Assembly: GCF_000204055.1 (NCBI RefSeq) | Contig: NW_006768768.1 | Location: 1,263,346-1,327,345 of the forward strand | Direction: 5' to 3' | DNA: 64,000 nt | From: Melampsora larici-populina 98AG31 | Lineage: Eukaryota; Basidiomycota; Pucciniomycetes; Pucciniales; Melampsoraceae | Shown here: positions 1 to 11,500 of the stretch, piece by piece | Layout: the number at the start of each line of letters is the position of its first letter | Position numbering within the stretch: the first letter of the stretch is position 1 | Notes under the pieces: model-generated | Databases searched by the model: none | What the model was told of the DNA's origin: nothing | What the model saw: only the letters and a program-made list of their open reading frames with translations | Made by a program: the position numbers and the translations under genes

Positions 1-854
1 TAATTCAGCGCAGTACCAAGTCGCTCAGTGAGCCATGATCCACTCAAGCATTGCTCCTGAGCTCAACGTTCCTAAGCCGTTGAGTGCTTTACATAACCTA
101 CCGCTCTGTCAAGTCCGACAGTCACATTTGACTGTCAAGTTAATTTTGTATCCCGGTCGTGGCGTCAAACCTTGACGCTGAGGCGGGACGATGTCAAAGT
201 CGTCCATCTCGATTTTTGTTTGGTGACGGAAAGAAACGGCAGGCGCCGTATGTACATGTAAAAAGGGACATGCCGCACTGTGTCCTTTGAGTACTTCGCA
301 GAAGTTCGCATACAACTGTACAATTCTTACGATATGACTCTACGTCTCTCTCTGTCTCTCTACGTACTTGATCACACCGAGGCCACCCTTCAATTCCCTT
401 TTGTCCACCATCCAATGGTTGACTCCATTCATCGAATTCAAAGTCAACAATCATTCAAGTTTCGCAGTTTCTTAACCGTTCATCTAATCTATAGCGTGTC
501 TTTTGATGTTTCCTTGTACCCCGTTCATCAAGACAATCGGCTCTTTTTTGCCGATGTTCCCAAAGTTTTTCACTTCAACTACTGGCCCTCGATTGTAAGT
601 GTTTCGTATTTAAAACCCATGAATAATCCTCACTCTGCTCCATCCAGGCTCCACTGAAAGTGACAACATCTCAACCAATCCCAATTCCTTCATCCAGCGT
701 GCTGAGGTCCTTCTTAATAAATACGGTATTTCAATCCTCTTCTCCCAAACTCTATCTCTTTCAATCTGAGTCTTTGCCGATTCTGATCTATATTTTTTCT
801 AATCCGGAATTATGTCAATCTCATTTATCCTAGTCCCACTAGCTCAACATCGGC
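1..854. other. 5' flank without a supported complete gene
   Basis: An open frame at 280-657 has no recognisable domain. A segment from about 650 to 720 lies between a plausible acceptor (ccatccag) and a donor (GTATTT) and could be an exon upstream of the 855 gene. I could not join it in frame with confidence. No RNA gene is seen. Confidence 0.3.
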
Positions 855-1481
855 ATGACCATCAACATCTATGGAAACATCACTGTTGCAGGAAACTCTT
901 CTATCACCACTAATCACTCTAGCCGATCTAGCCGAAGTCGTCCAGCGAGACCCCAAAGTGTCACTCAGCCAAGAAGGAATAACCGTCGCCGACATAATTC
1001 AATTGCTGTAGAAAATCTCGTCATCGAAGATCACGTACAACATCACGACATAGACAATCATGCCGGCAATCATCACGCCAGAGAACGTCTTTTGATAGAA
1101 GCACCACGTCGTCAACGCGATCAGTCAGTCGTTATAGCTCCACCACCAAGACGGAATGCTCCCCTTCCCCGGCGTCGTTCCTCAAGAATTGCTCGACGTG
1201 CCCTTCTCAACGCACGAATGTACCCGCGAAGACGACGTCCAATTCCAGCCGCCCATGAAGATCATGACTTCTGGACCAAGATATGGACCTTACCAGTAAA
1301 TCTTCTCCTCTACCTCTCGCCTGGATGGCACCCAGTCTGGACCACTCGAGATCTCCTTCGACAAATCATCTGGCACTTCAAGCCAAACCAACGCATCCCG
1401 TGTAGAACTCTCAAAGCAGATTTGATCGAATTGTTTGAAGTTCATGTTGTCCAACGCTATGGAGCATACTATGGAATCTAA
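855..1481 (+). CDS. Small basic protein with a C-terminal SAP/HeH-like helix pair
   Basis: The 208-residue protein has an Arg/His-rich N-terminal half with several clusters of basic residues (RSRPARP, RRNNRRRH, PLPRRRSSRIARR). Its C-terminal third is more hydrophobic and ordered. Residues of about 168-200 run TTRDLLRQII...LKADLIELFEVHV. This matches the general pattern of HeH/SAP/LEM-like helix-extended-loop-helix motifs, which end in K.DLIELF and often bind DNA or chromatin. The assignment rests on pattern only, and the function is unknown. The first ATG of the frame is used, but a splice acceptor (ccactag) lies just upstream, so an extra 5' exon is possible. It could be a host gene or a transposon accessory gene. 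Confidence 0.5.
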   Translation: MTINIYGNITVAGNSSITTNHSSRSSRSRPARPQSVTQPRRNNRRRHNSIAVENLVIEDHVQHHDIDNHAGNHHARERLLIEAPRRQRDQSVVIAPPPRRNAPLPRRRSSRIARRALLNARMYPRRRRPIPAAHEDHDFWTKIWTLPVNLLLYLSPGWHPVWTTRDLLRQIIWHFKPNQRIPCRTLKADLIELFEVHVVQRYGAYYGI

Positions 1482-1644
1482 CAGGTTCGCACTATCTTCA
1501 CGTTCACCTATTTCTACAGCTTACTGACAATCTCTGGTCCTTCTAGATCTAAATGATTTATTTTGTTCTGTTCAGTCTTTGTTGTCTCTATCTCTCCGTA
1601 TAAGTCAAGTGTGTATGAGTGATAAATAAACGATGTCCGCTCCC

Positions 1645-1970
1645 ACTCACATTTTCCATGTATATATTGGCCCAATCGATTCATTTTCTTTACATTGGTT
1701 GTCTCTCACTTGCTCGTATCTATCATACACGTATATATTTTTGCTCAATCAAATCAGTTTGCTTCACATGCTCTCTATGACTATAGAAACAGGGTTACCA
1801 CGTTCTCACTTACATTTTCCATGTATATATTTCGGCCCAATCATTTCATTTTCTTTATATTGGTTGTCTCTCACTAGCTCGTATCTATCTTACACGTATA
1901 TATTTCCTCAATCAAATTACTTTGCTTCACTGCTCTCTATGACTATAGAAACAAGGTTACCACGTTCTCT
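1645..1970. repeat. Two-copy tandem repeat, unit about 163 bp
   Basis: Two adjacent copies (about 1645-1807 and 1808-1970) share nearly all their sequence, including the blocks ACATTTTCCATGTATATAT and GACTATAGAAAC and the end ACCACGTTCT. They differ by a few substitutions and short indels. The long open frame crossing them (1633-1977) simply repeats its own translation and is not taken as a gene. Confidence 0.85.
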
Positions 1971-2325
1971 GCTTTAGAGTTGACAACTCTTCAAGGAAAG
2001 TGTGCTCCTTGCTGAGGTCGTGTGAAACACCTGGGTATCTGACTGAACATGTGAAAGGTGTGAGAGTTGAGCAAGTAAAAGAGCCAGAAATTCTCTCCTG
2101 GAATTGCGTTGAAATAGCTGACCATCTGGCTGGAGTATATGAGAGTTGAGCAAGTAAGACAAACACTCCATCGTGCATGTTATATTGGAGTCACGTGATG
2201 GTCATTTAGAGACTTCACCAATATTCCAGCGAGCTCGATTTAGAAAACATCAAAAACTTGTTCTGGTGCCTTTAGATTCTCTATACATCCATCGCTCTGG
2301 AACCGATTGACATCAAGCGTGTGAA
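1971..2325. other. Non-coding spacer with an 18-bp direct repeat
   Basis: The 18-bp block TGAGAGTTGAGCAAGTAA occurs at 2061-2078 and again at 2140-2157. No gene is visible. The stretch is probably the flank of the transposon that follows. Confidence 0.5.
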
Positions 2326-5300
2326 ATGAAGACACCGCACATATGCTGCTGTGAAGAGCTTGGATGCGGCTCTGAAAGCTTTCAGCTCGATGGAAGCTTT
2401 CACCGAGGCAAAGCTAGAAACCAGCAGAACGGCGCCATCCACGAAGCCAAACTGCGAAGACTCCGCTTAACACGCGCAACCGAGAACCAATCTACTCCTT
2501 CGCAAACTCTTGGGGTCTCTAATTCCTATAACTTGTCTATCAACAGGACATCGAATATCGGGGCAAGTACCCCCACGTCTCATCATCTCACTACTTACCT
2601 GATTGACGATTTTTTCTACTCCAATAGCGGCGAAGATCTCTGAGTACCGGGGACTTGGATCAGATCAACACGGAATCCTCCAGGGGTCGAAGCCAGGGAC
2701 CTTTGTCGACATCTTTGCAAGGACGACGAAGTAGCTCGCAAAGGATTCGAGGTACAAATGGAAGCACTACGCTCGGTGATTGTCTGATCGTCTCCACGGC
2801 GGCCTATCAGATACCGAAGGGCTATCTTCAGCGACCAGCATGCCTCATTGGAATGCTACAAGTCGCGCATGGTGCGATTCTCAAAGGGGTCAAGCATAGA
2901 ACAAGCCAGACTGCCCTTCACATGAATAAGCTGCAAATCGAACAAACGACTATAGACGCCAATTATACCGGTCGTGCTTACTGGGAGGACCTACCCTTAT
3001 CTCTCCCAACGCTGTACACAATGCTGAATCTTGAAATCAAGTTGGAGTCGCAGATTTTGTGTCCGGAATGCTTCACCCTGCATGGTACACCTTTCGAAAA
3101 GATTGATGAGACTTACAAGATGAAGTGCGATGCTTTACGATTTCTACGTCAGCCTGATCAACCAAGGGGCACACCAGTCACGCGTCACCAATGCGGCGGA
3201 ACCCTTTATTCAGATGCTGATCTTAAGCCAATCCGCCAATTTCATTATCACTCCGTCAAGAGTTGGCTGGCTAGGATGATATGTATCCCTGGTTTTGAAG
3301 CCGCTCTGGATGCCCCGTTTCAGCATGAGTATGATGGCTCAAACATGCACGATATCTGGGATGGAGAGATGTGGAGGTCTTTTACGCACTGCGGCAAGCC
3401 GTTCACTTCTACAAGTGGTAACCTCGTTTTTGGTTTATTTATCGATTGGTTTAATCCTCATGGCCGAGGCTCTCGAAAAACAAAATCCCACGGCATAGTT
3501 CTTCTCATATGCTTCAATTTACCACCAGATGTACGATATAAGCAAGAGAATCTCTTTCTCTTTGCAGTCATTCCTGGACCTAACGAACCGGCTGTTGAAC
3601 AAATGGACGGAGTGTTGAAGCCGCTTGTGGACGAATTCCAAGATCTTTGGAAAGGAATCTTTCTCTCATCGACTCCGGATCATCCCCAAGGCCGTGTGAT
3701 ACATGCAGCACTATGGCCTTTGATAGCAGACATCCCAGCTATGCGAAAGACTGCTGGCTTCGGTTCACATTCGGCAACACACTTCTGCGCCCACTGTGGA
3801 ATTACTATACACAATCGCGTTGACATCAACCCAGATGAATGGGCCAAAAGAACTGACCATCAAAAACACGCTGAAGACTGGCGCGATGCGCGCACAGAAC
3901 GGGAACAAGGTAAAATCTTTGACACCTACGGAGTCCGATATACAGCTCTATCTGAGCTTCCTTATTGGCAACCCATCAATTTTGTCACGGTGGATATCAT
4001 GCATTGTTTACTCCTTGGTGCGCTGAAGGATCATGCCAATAGCTTTTTAGGTCTCGGTGAAGCCGGCAAGAAGCTCAAAGCAAAGCTTGACAGCGAGGCT
4101 CATCTTGATATACGTAACCGGCCTAGGACACGAGCTTATACCTCCAGCAATGTCAATGTATGCATTTATCTTTTAATGTACCCATTGAATATTTATTTTT
4201 TGAATAATACAAAAATTGACCAAATTTATCTCTGTCTTAGTCTGCAACTTCGCACGCAAATGCTTTTGAAACCGCCAGCTCAGAGCCCAGTCAAATGGAT
4301 GTAGATAATACCAGCGAAAAAGATGGCAGTGCCTCCATGGACTGGTCAAGAAGTAACGATATCGAGGATTCTCAAACTCCAAAGTCTCGTCAGACGTCGT
4401 ATTTTGGAAGTTCAAGTGCTTGTGGAAGTTTCACTTTTCAAATATCTTCTTCGTCTTCAAGTTATGTATCTCAGCAGCAACCATTGCCAGCCAACGTACC
4501 CAAGAAACGCGGCAGACCTCCTGGCAAAAATACAAAGAATAAAAGATCCAAAAGCGACACGACCTTCGGCAACCCTGTCTCCAACTTGGCAGAACCTGGT
4601 GAACAATTGTCGTTGCCGGGCGGACCTATTAAGTTTCATTCGATTTCTGAGGAGCCCGAACATCATCCCATGTTACCCGGCGAGCCAGTTCAGCTTGCAT
4701 CTTCTGAAGTACCCCCTTTACAGCCCTCTCACTTACGGCGCTCCAATCGACTTCGATCTCAAAGTGATGCAAAGGTATCAGCCTCTGATGTTGTTGAAAT
4801 ACCGGCGAATTCACAACCACAAAAAAGTGGAGGTAGGCTTCGAAGCAATACCAACACCACGCTTCGCCCATCAACCGCGAGCTCAAAATCAAAAGATAAA
4901 CAAAGAGCCTCAACTGCGGCCTCAAAGCACCAAACTCCAAAAGAGCCTCAAGCTCGGTCCAATACTTCTAATCCGTCACTTACAATGGACGATCTCATTG
5001 ATATCCGACATGCTATCTCAAATGCAAAAACACCAAGTTGGATGACTCGGCCGCCGATTAAGATTGGAATTCCAAAGTCTGGGGCCCCCAGTGCGATGGA
5101 GTGGCTCACATTTTACACTGTTTATATGGTCCTAGTTATTATCCCCAAGCTATACCTCTCAAAAGATACGAACGACCAAGCTCTATGTGAAAGTTTGATC
5201 TACATTGTGGAGATTACAAATTGTGCGCTCTCTCGAACGTTCAGCAAAGAAGATAAAGAAGATCTCAAACGATTGATCCTAAGCTACCGCACACATCTGG

Positions 5301-6363
5301 CTACCTCTTGGACGGGTGTCAGTATCAAACCCAACTTACACTTCTTACAGCATGTGCCCGATATCACTGAGCTTTTTGGACCTCCTTCATACACTGCAAC
5401 CATGGTTGGTGAGCGTGTGATTGGAATGTTGTGTAAAATTCCAAAAAACCATCACGCAGGTGCGATCTCCTTCATGCTGCCCGATACCTAGATATATATG
5501 CTGATGATCGACTCTTGTTTGGATTGATGATCATAGCTGACATAGACAAAACGATGATCCAGACCTACAATCGACGAGGACTATTTAAGGCGGTCTTGAA
5601 AGGTTGCCCTACCTTTCTAGGCCGAGTCGATGTTAAAATCAAAGAACAGGTATTAAAAGCCCTCATAGGGACTCCAACAACAAAGTGGTCTGTGGAGACC
5701 AACCTAAATCGTGATACATATGGTATTTGGCTAAACTACATGAACACAGGTGTAAGTCAGCGCTATGGAACATTCTCCGACGCCAGTAACCTTTCCAGTA
5801 GCAGCCCCTTGCTGCCTACAATGGTTGAAACTACAAAACTACTTAAGGTCCTTGGGAAGAATTACACCTCACAACAGCTTGTTAAAAGTCGGGGTAATAG
5901 TGCCATCGAATACCTGATTCAAGGCGAGCACCATTATGGCTACATTCAATATGCCTTTCGTACAAAGCTAGTCCCTACGGTTTTTCTGGTAGTTGACCAA
6001 TTAGCTAAACTCGACTCAAGTGATTCAATCCACGATTGCTTCCTCTCTCATCCCCGCCTACATGCTTCTATAGTGTATTCAAGGATAGAGCACTGTGTGG
6101 TTGTCGATGTTCAAGATCTTATGGGCCATATCATCGTGTTACCCCATCCACCGGGTCACCTTGGTATTGCACAAGAGACGCTGGGTATTGTAGGGCTGCG
6201 GAATATTGTAAGTTTTTCACAAATCAGTATTTGTTTGTCTGTGAACAAATCAGCTGACTACTGTATGACAGAGCTCAATGAATGCAGACACGAGTTTAGA
6301 ACAATGATGAAGTACAGCAAGTTTAAAATAAAATTTGTTCTTATCAATCAAAAACAACACTAA
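2326..6363 (+). pseudogene. tnp2/CACTA-type DNA transposon transposase, interrupted
   Basis: The frames together make one transposase of the tnp2 (Transposase_21) type common in basidiomycetes. The start, MKTPHICCCEELGCG, is the usual Cys-rich N-terminus. The core at 3000-4150 has DIWDGEMWRS, LVFGLFIDWFNPHG, RYKQENLFLFAVIPGPNEP and FCAHCG. The last part has LHFLQHVPDITELFGPP and GERVIGMLCKI. An 83-nt intron at 4158-4240 joins the two main frames exactly in phase 0. VPKKRGRPPGKNTKNK near 4500-4545 is an AT-hook-like motif. The frame is broken near 2645-2800, and a one-base shift near 5460 moves the coding to the frame that reads CDLLHAARYLDIYADD. The copy therefore looks dead, unless the shifts are sequence errors. 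Terminal repeats were not found. Confidence 0.8.
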
Positions 6364-6402
6364 GCGCTAATCTTATCAATCAAAAACAACACTAAGCGCT
6401 AA
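6339..6402. repeat. Perfect 32-bp tandem duplication
   Basis: The 32-bp unit starting TCTTATCAATCAAAAACAAC and ending TAAGCGCTAA is present twice with no spacer (6339-6370 and 6371-6402). It overlaps the 3' end of the transposase frame, and its TAA supplies the stop. Confidence 0.9.
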
Positions 6403-6444
6403 TTATCTTTATGTATGTAGTATGTCCATGAATACAATGTGATG

Positions 6445-7639
6445 TTAAAGAAGTGATGTACGTATTTTTGAAATCAGCAAAGGAAGAACCGCGCTGGCCG
6501 GATTTTGAGTCAAAAGCTGTTTCTGGCTCTCTCCGAAGGCTTCCTTCCAAACAGGACAGTAACAGTTTGATGGAAGGTTGCGAGGAGCTTTACCCTTAGA
6601 TGAGATTTGAATAGCTGGAGATCTTCTCATGTCGAGCCGGCGAGCCCCCCACCTTGCACCATGCTTAGCCTTCTGCTGATTGAAGGAAAGCGTATCAAGC
6701 AGATGCAGAAGGTCAGAGTATTCCTGACTCCTCCAAACCATGCCTACAGCACGCGGTTTCCCGGGTCCATCGTCCTCGGTATCTGAGCAACAGCTAGCAC
6801 GAGGAAGGAGGTTCAAAGCGGCGGGAAGAAGCTCTTTGTCTTCAAGTTCGATAAACTCTTCTAAAGCGTCTTGGCGGTAACGAAAAATCTGAGACGAGAT
6901 CTCAGTGACCGGAAGAAGCGAATTTCACAAAGAGAGAGGACTCACGGTAGCTCGCCGTTGGTTCTTCATTTTCCTGCGGCGATATTTTTCATCTTGGCTC
7001 GTTCTTCCTCGATGCCATCTCTCAATGACAGCTCGGAATATTTCATCAGTGGAATATTTATTATCAACCGAGTATCGATTGAATGCGCCTTGCATCATCG
7101 CCCATTTCCAGTGCTTCACTAAGAACGCCAGCATCATCTCGTTCCAAGGCGAGCTCAGCGGTGACTCCCAAGCTAGTGTGGCACGCGGAATGCCAAACAG
7201 AGCAAGGTCTTGGATAAAAAATCTCCTGTATGTGATCCAACAGGTGTCTTGTCGTGGTAAGAGAGTGATTGTTTGTTGGGAAGGAGTCGGAGGCGGAAGA
7301 TCCACACCAAAAACACTTAAATCGGCCATAATAGTTTCCGAGTTAACATTGGGAAGCGAATGGAGCTCCGAAGTGTCTGGACTAGTAGGATATGGTGCAC
7401 GTGAGCCGAATCTTCCGATCAAAAATTTTGTGTAGTCGGTAATGGCCTGATAAGAGCCCGAGTTCCGTTTAGGTAACCAGAGAGCCACTTCTCTATTTTG
7501 TGCTTTCAATGATCTGACTCCAGCCCCTTCTGAAAAGTGCATAGGTTGTTCAAGACACGCTATGATAAAAAGTGGATAATCAGGATGCGCAATAGATATC
7601 TGAGTTAATGAAGGATAACTCACGTTTAGAAGGCAGCAT
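6445..7639 (-). CDS. Short paralogue of the 8577-14640 protein, function unknown
   Basis: The model has three exons, 7639-7624, 7529-6946 and 6888-6445. The introns have a GTGAGT and a GTGAG donor and CAG acceptors, giving 347 residues. The second intron is phase 0, at the same place as in the large paralogue. The diagnostic block runs LALFGIPRATLAW...SPWNEMMLAFLVKHWKW...AVIERWH. It aligns with LALSGFPRFTYDW...SKWNEAVSVIILQEWEK...VLERWF of the large gene. After the intron, FRYRQDALEEFIELEDKELL aligns with CQLRQEALKRFFPENRALR. I do not recognise this family. It lacks the long Ser/Gln/His/Pro-rich region of its relative. It lies convergent to the broken transposase, so it may be a transposon-carried ORF. 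Confidence 0.65.
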
Positions 7640-8576
7640 AGTTAAAACAGACATCAATATTCGAGCAGTTAATAAGAGCCACAAATGCCTTCGATCACAG
7701 TCAAATAATAATATAACGTCTTCGCCAGGAAGAAAGATGAGTTAAGAAATTAAATAACAGTTGAACGTATTAAGAGGCCTTCTCCAGGAAGGTAGATAAA
7801 TTATCAAGGACAGTAACAGTTCAGTAAAATAAGAGGTCTTCTCCAGGAAGACAGACACACACAGTCAAATTGAACACTGTTTGAAGAAGCAGACAGAGAA
7901 ACTGGATGCACGTAAGAGTGAGGTTGGGGCAAGGAAATGAAGCGGCTTTCCCCTCGAAAGATCCACAAGATATAAGTACTTTCAAATCCAACACCTGAAA
8001 GGTCAATTTGGGAGTTTACGAATCACCTGATCTGAAAGAAAAATAATTGACAAAACAAAGCCAACCACATATGCAAACCCTTTTGTCAGCTAATCAGATA
8101 AAGGAAAGAGGCTTGGTGGCATGGTTGGAGTTTGATGCGTCTCTTGTGCTGCTCGTACAAAAGGTCCAAATTCAAAGGGTATCTTGATCTTCTGAAAGAG
8201 CACCCTACGTTTCACGGGGGACTAATGATCGTAGAGCTTGGTCTGAAGGTGAGGACTGTCCTTTTCAAGATAGTGCTTTGACATCATCGAAAGCTCTGCA
8301 AGATTGTACGATCCTTTTGTCACATATCCACATACAGATCGATAGCAAAGTAGTCTGTACAACTGTGATTTCAAACCTTTTCAATCTTCCCCTCCGGTTC
8401 TTGTCAAGCTCCTACTTCCTTCATATCATCTTCACAATCTTATGTCTGGTACATAAGTCATCTTTCACTTTATTTCACTGACCACCTTCATATCCACGTC
8501 CCTCACTTCTTGCGCATTCATACACCATCAAGACCTTCACCTCTCGTGCTTGTGCACCCTCGAAACGGAACCAACA
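7640..8576. other. Intergenic region between divergent paralogues, with a triplicated 59-bp repeat
   Basis: This stretch separates the divergent starts at 7639 (minus) and 8577 (plus), so it probably holds both promoters. At about 7690-7860 a unit of 58-59 bp recurs three times imperfectly. Its conserved core, GG(C/T)CTTCTCCAGGAAG or a close variant, falls at about 7717, 7775 and 7834. No gene is seen. Confidence 0.5.
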
Positions 8577-11500
8577 ATGGCCCAAATAATCCAAAGTGAG
8601 TCGTTTGATAGCGTCTTAGTCTCGCAGATGTTCATCTCTCAGCAATGCTTCATCACGTGTAGACACCCAACACAACCAGACTCCTGACGGTATGGATTTG
8701 GAACTTTGTCAAGAACCAGCTCCTCATGCACCGCCCCTCTTGAGCCCAATTCCAGCCTTTGTCGATGGTCAGTTTCTTTGAGTATTATTTATCTTTTATA
8801 TGACTGAATCTGATGGTCGATTACTTCCCAGGTCCAAGCCAAGTACTCCCACTCATACCTCCCATCGTCGATTCTTCTGCTGTGGATCCAAACAGACAGC
8901 ATCCCAGTTGAGCCACTCTTCATCTTCACGTAACGGGAGTGCCGCGGTGTTCTTTACTTAAACAGCGACCGGAACGTTTGATCTACAGGTGACAGTGATC
9001 AACGGGATGAGATTTCGGAGCTCTTTGAAGATCTCGAACAACTTGTTACATCGCCTGGCAATGTTGCCGAAGAAAGCCTTCCACAGCAACCAGCGCTGCC
9101 ACTCGACGCTATATACAACCCCTCACTTGTCACCCCTGGAGCTCCATCTCTCCCAAGTGCACGACATCGAATCGCCAAGCGACCTTACCATTTATCCACA
9201 GATCATCACTCAGCAATCATCTCCTTGTCCAAGCCCGGCTCATATGACGTTAATTTGGACGACATTCATCTGCAAGACATTGTCCCTCGAAAGCGTCCTA
9301 TAACATCGCATGACGACGAGGAACCCCAGTCTAAGCGATCGCGTCAGCCATCATACTACAGCAATGACCAACAGATGCCTCCCCTTCGATTTGCGATGCC
9401 ACCTTTCCCTTCTGCCCCAACCATACCTCAAAAACGTCCAAGTTCTCATGCACCACACGAGCTCGAGGAAATGGGCCATAGGCGTTCATGTACACCATCC
9501 AATTACACCAGCAGCCGACAGTCGCCAACAACTTGCTCTCCCAAGTTGCTTCAGCCATGTCTTATCTCAAATTCCACGAATACCTCTTCACAGCCACAAG
9601 GAAGTTTAATGCAACAGGTGCCTCAAATTGAAAAAGCTTGCGACGATTCTCAAATGCTTACTACAACCAATCATACTATTTACTCGCACAATCTCGACAA
9701 GCAAGCTCCAGATCATGCTCAATCCACCCATCCGCACTTACCACATACGACCTATGACGATCCCCCTGCCGAGTTTGATTCACACTTATTCAGTCCAACT
9801 CACGTTGTCAATCAGAATCTCACTCATAGTCAAAAAAAGCCCAGTTCATCGTCACGTAATGCCACGTCCAACGAAGACTTTGAACATACTCGCAAGACTC
9901 CCGAAACATCACTTGCACATTCTCAAGAATATGTGGGACGAAACAATGAATCTGGTCCTTCGAGTCATATTGAAATCTCCCCCAGCGCCGGTCATGATCC
10001 TTCACAAAGACCCAATTCATCAGAGAATCATTCTAGCCCCGGCTCATTGCCACAAGACTCACATCAGGAGTATGCTCGCAATACTCCCAGGCTCCCACGT
10101 GCAAATCCGCAAGAAATCAGACCGTCTTATTGGCATGAAGAAGACTCCGTTGGACACCTTCCACCGCGCAACTCTCACTCCAGCAACCCTCCTTCAGCTT
10201 TAAGATCGCAACGTCCTTCATCACAGCCACAGGCTAGTGTAGACAATCAGGAGCCTGGTTTTGGATTACATCGCCGAGTGGAACCAGCCCATGCACCAAT
10301 TCAGCCGGGTATTTCCATAAGCAACCAAACCTATGAATGTTCTCAAATTCATAGTGCGGCTGATTGTACCTACCAGAAACCTCAAGATACGCCAACTGAC
10401 CATGTCCGCTTACCCGATTCACCACATGCGTGTCACCCTAGCTCTTATAGCTCATACACACCTAACCCAACCTCGACGGGTGGGCAGATTAACTCTAGAA
10501 ATCAAACTCGCGCCTGCTCTGCACCGCACAATTTCGCATCTAATCCAGGTCCTGAGTATGCCCAATTCTTAGGTTCAAGCGGGAGGGCTTTGACTAATCA
10601 AGTTTACACAAATGCTCATATGTTCACTAGCACTCAAACTCGCCCCAGATCGGCACCGCAGGATGTCCGATATGAATCAGCTTCCGAGTACGCTCACAAT
10701 CAGACCAGAGACTTGCGTGCACAGTCCAAAGAATCACCGAGAAGCAAATCACCCAGCAGAACCTACGATGCTCAGGTCCTGGATAGAACTCAAGCTCGCC
10801 CCAGATCATCGTCGAAAGGTGTCCCATCTCGTCCAGCTCCTGTGGATCATTGCAATATCGTCAATCCGTCATTTATACAGCCTCAAGAAGCAACGAGGAA
10901 GATATCCAATCTATCTCACCAAGACTATGCGGGCACTTCCCTAAGACCACCTTTGTGGGATCAATTTCAGTTCGATCTTGGGGAAGATCACATCATGAAG
11001 TTTGTTTCGCCTTCAGCAACTCCAGATCCCCCTCAATTTTTCAATCCACGCCCTAGAGATGGACCATCACACATCCAGTCGGCCGTATTCCAACAATCTC
11101 AAACCCAAGAAGATGCTCTCACATCATTTCCTGACACTCGACCATCTTCTAGGATGTCTATGTGTTCCGCTAAAGATCAGCAAACACACACAAATCAGCA
11201 GCACACTCTATCTCAAAGCAGTCGATCCTCAAGGATGTCATACTCTTCAACAAATGAGCAACATATCAATCCTCAACACGCACACGCAGCCACATCGACC
11301 ACTCGACCATCTTCCAGGATGTCTATGTGTTCCGCTAAAAACCAGCAACATACTCCACTTCAAAGCAGCCGATCTTTGATAAATGAGCAACAACTCAATC
11401 CTCAACTCGCACACGCAGCCACATCCTCCACTCGACCATCTTCCAGGATGTCTGTCTGTTCCGCACCAAATCAGCAAAATCAGCAACATAATTCATTTCA

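Noticed and set aside
1633..1977. 114-aa ORF
   Set aside because: It is the translation of a 163-bp tandem repeat and repeats itself. There is no sign of selection on the protein.
4295..5491. Independent AT-hook protein gene
   Set aside because: An 83-nt phase-0 intron joins this frame exactly to the upstream transposase frame, and its end carries transposase motifs.
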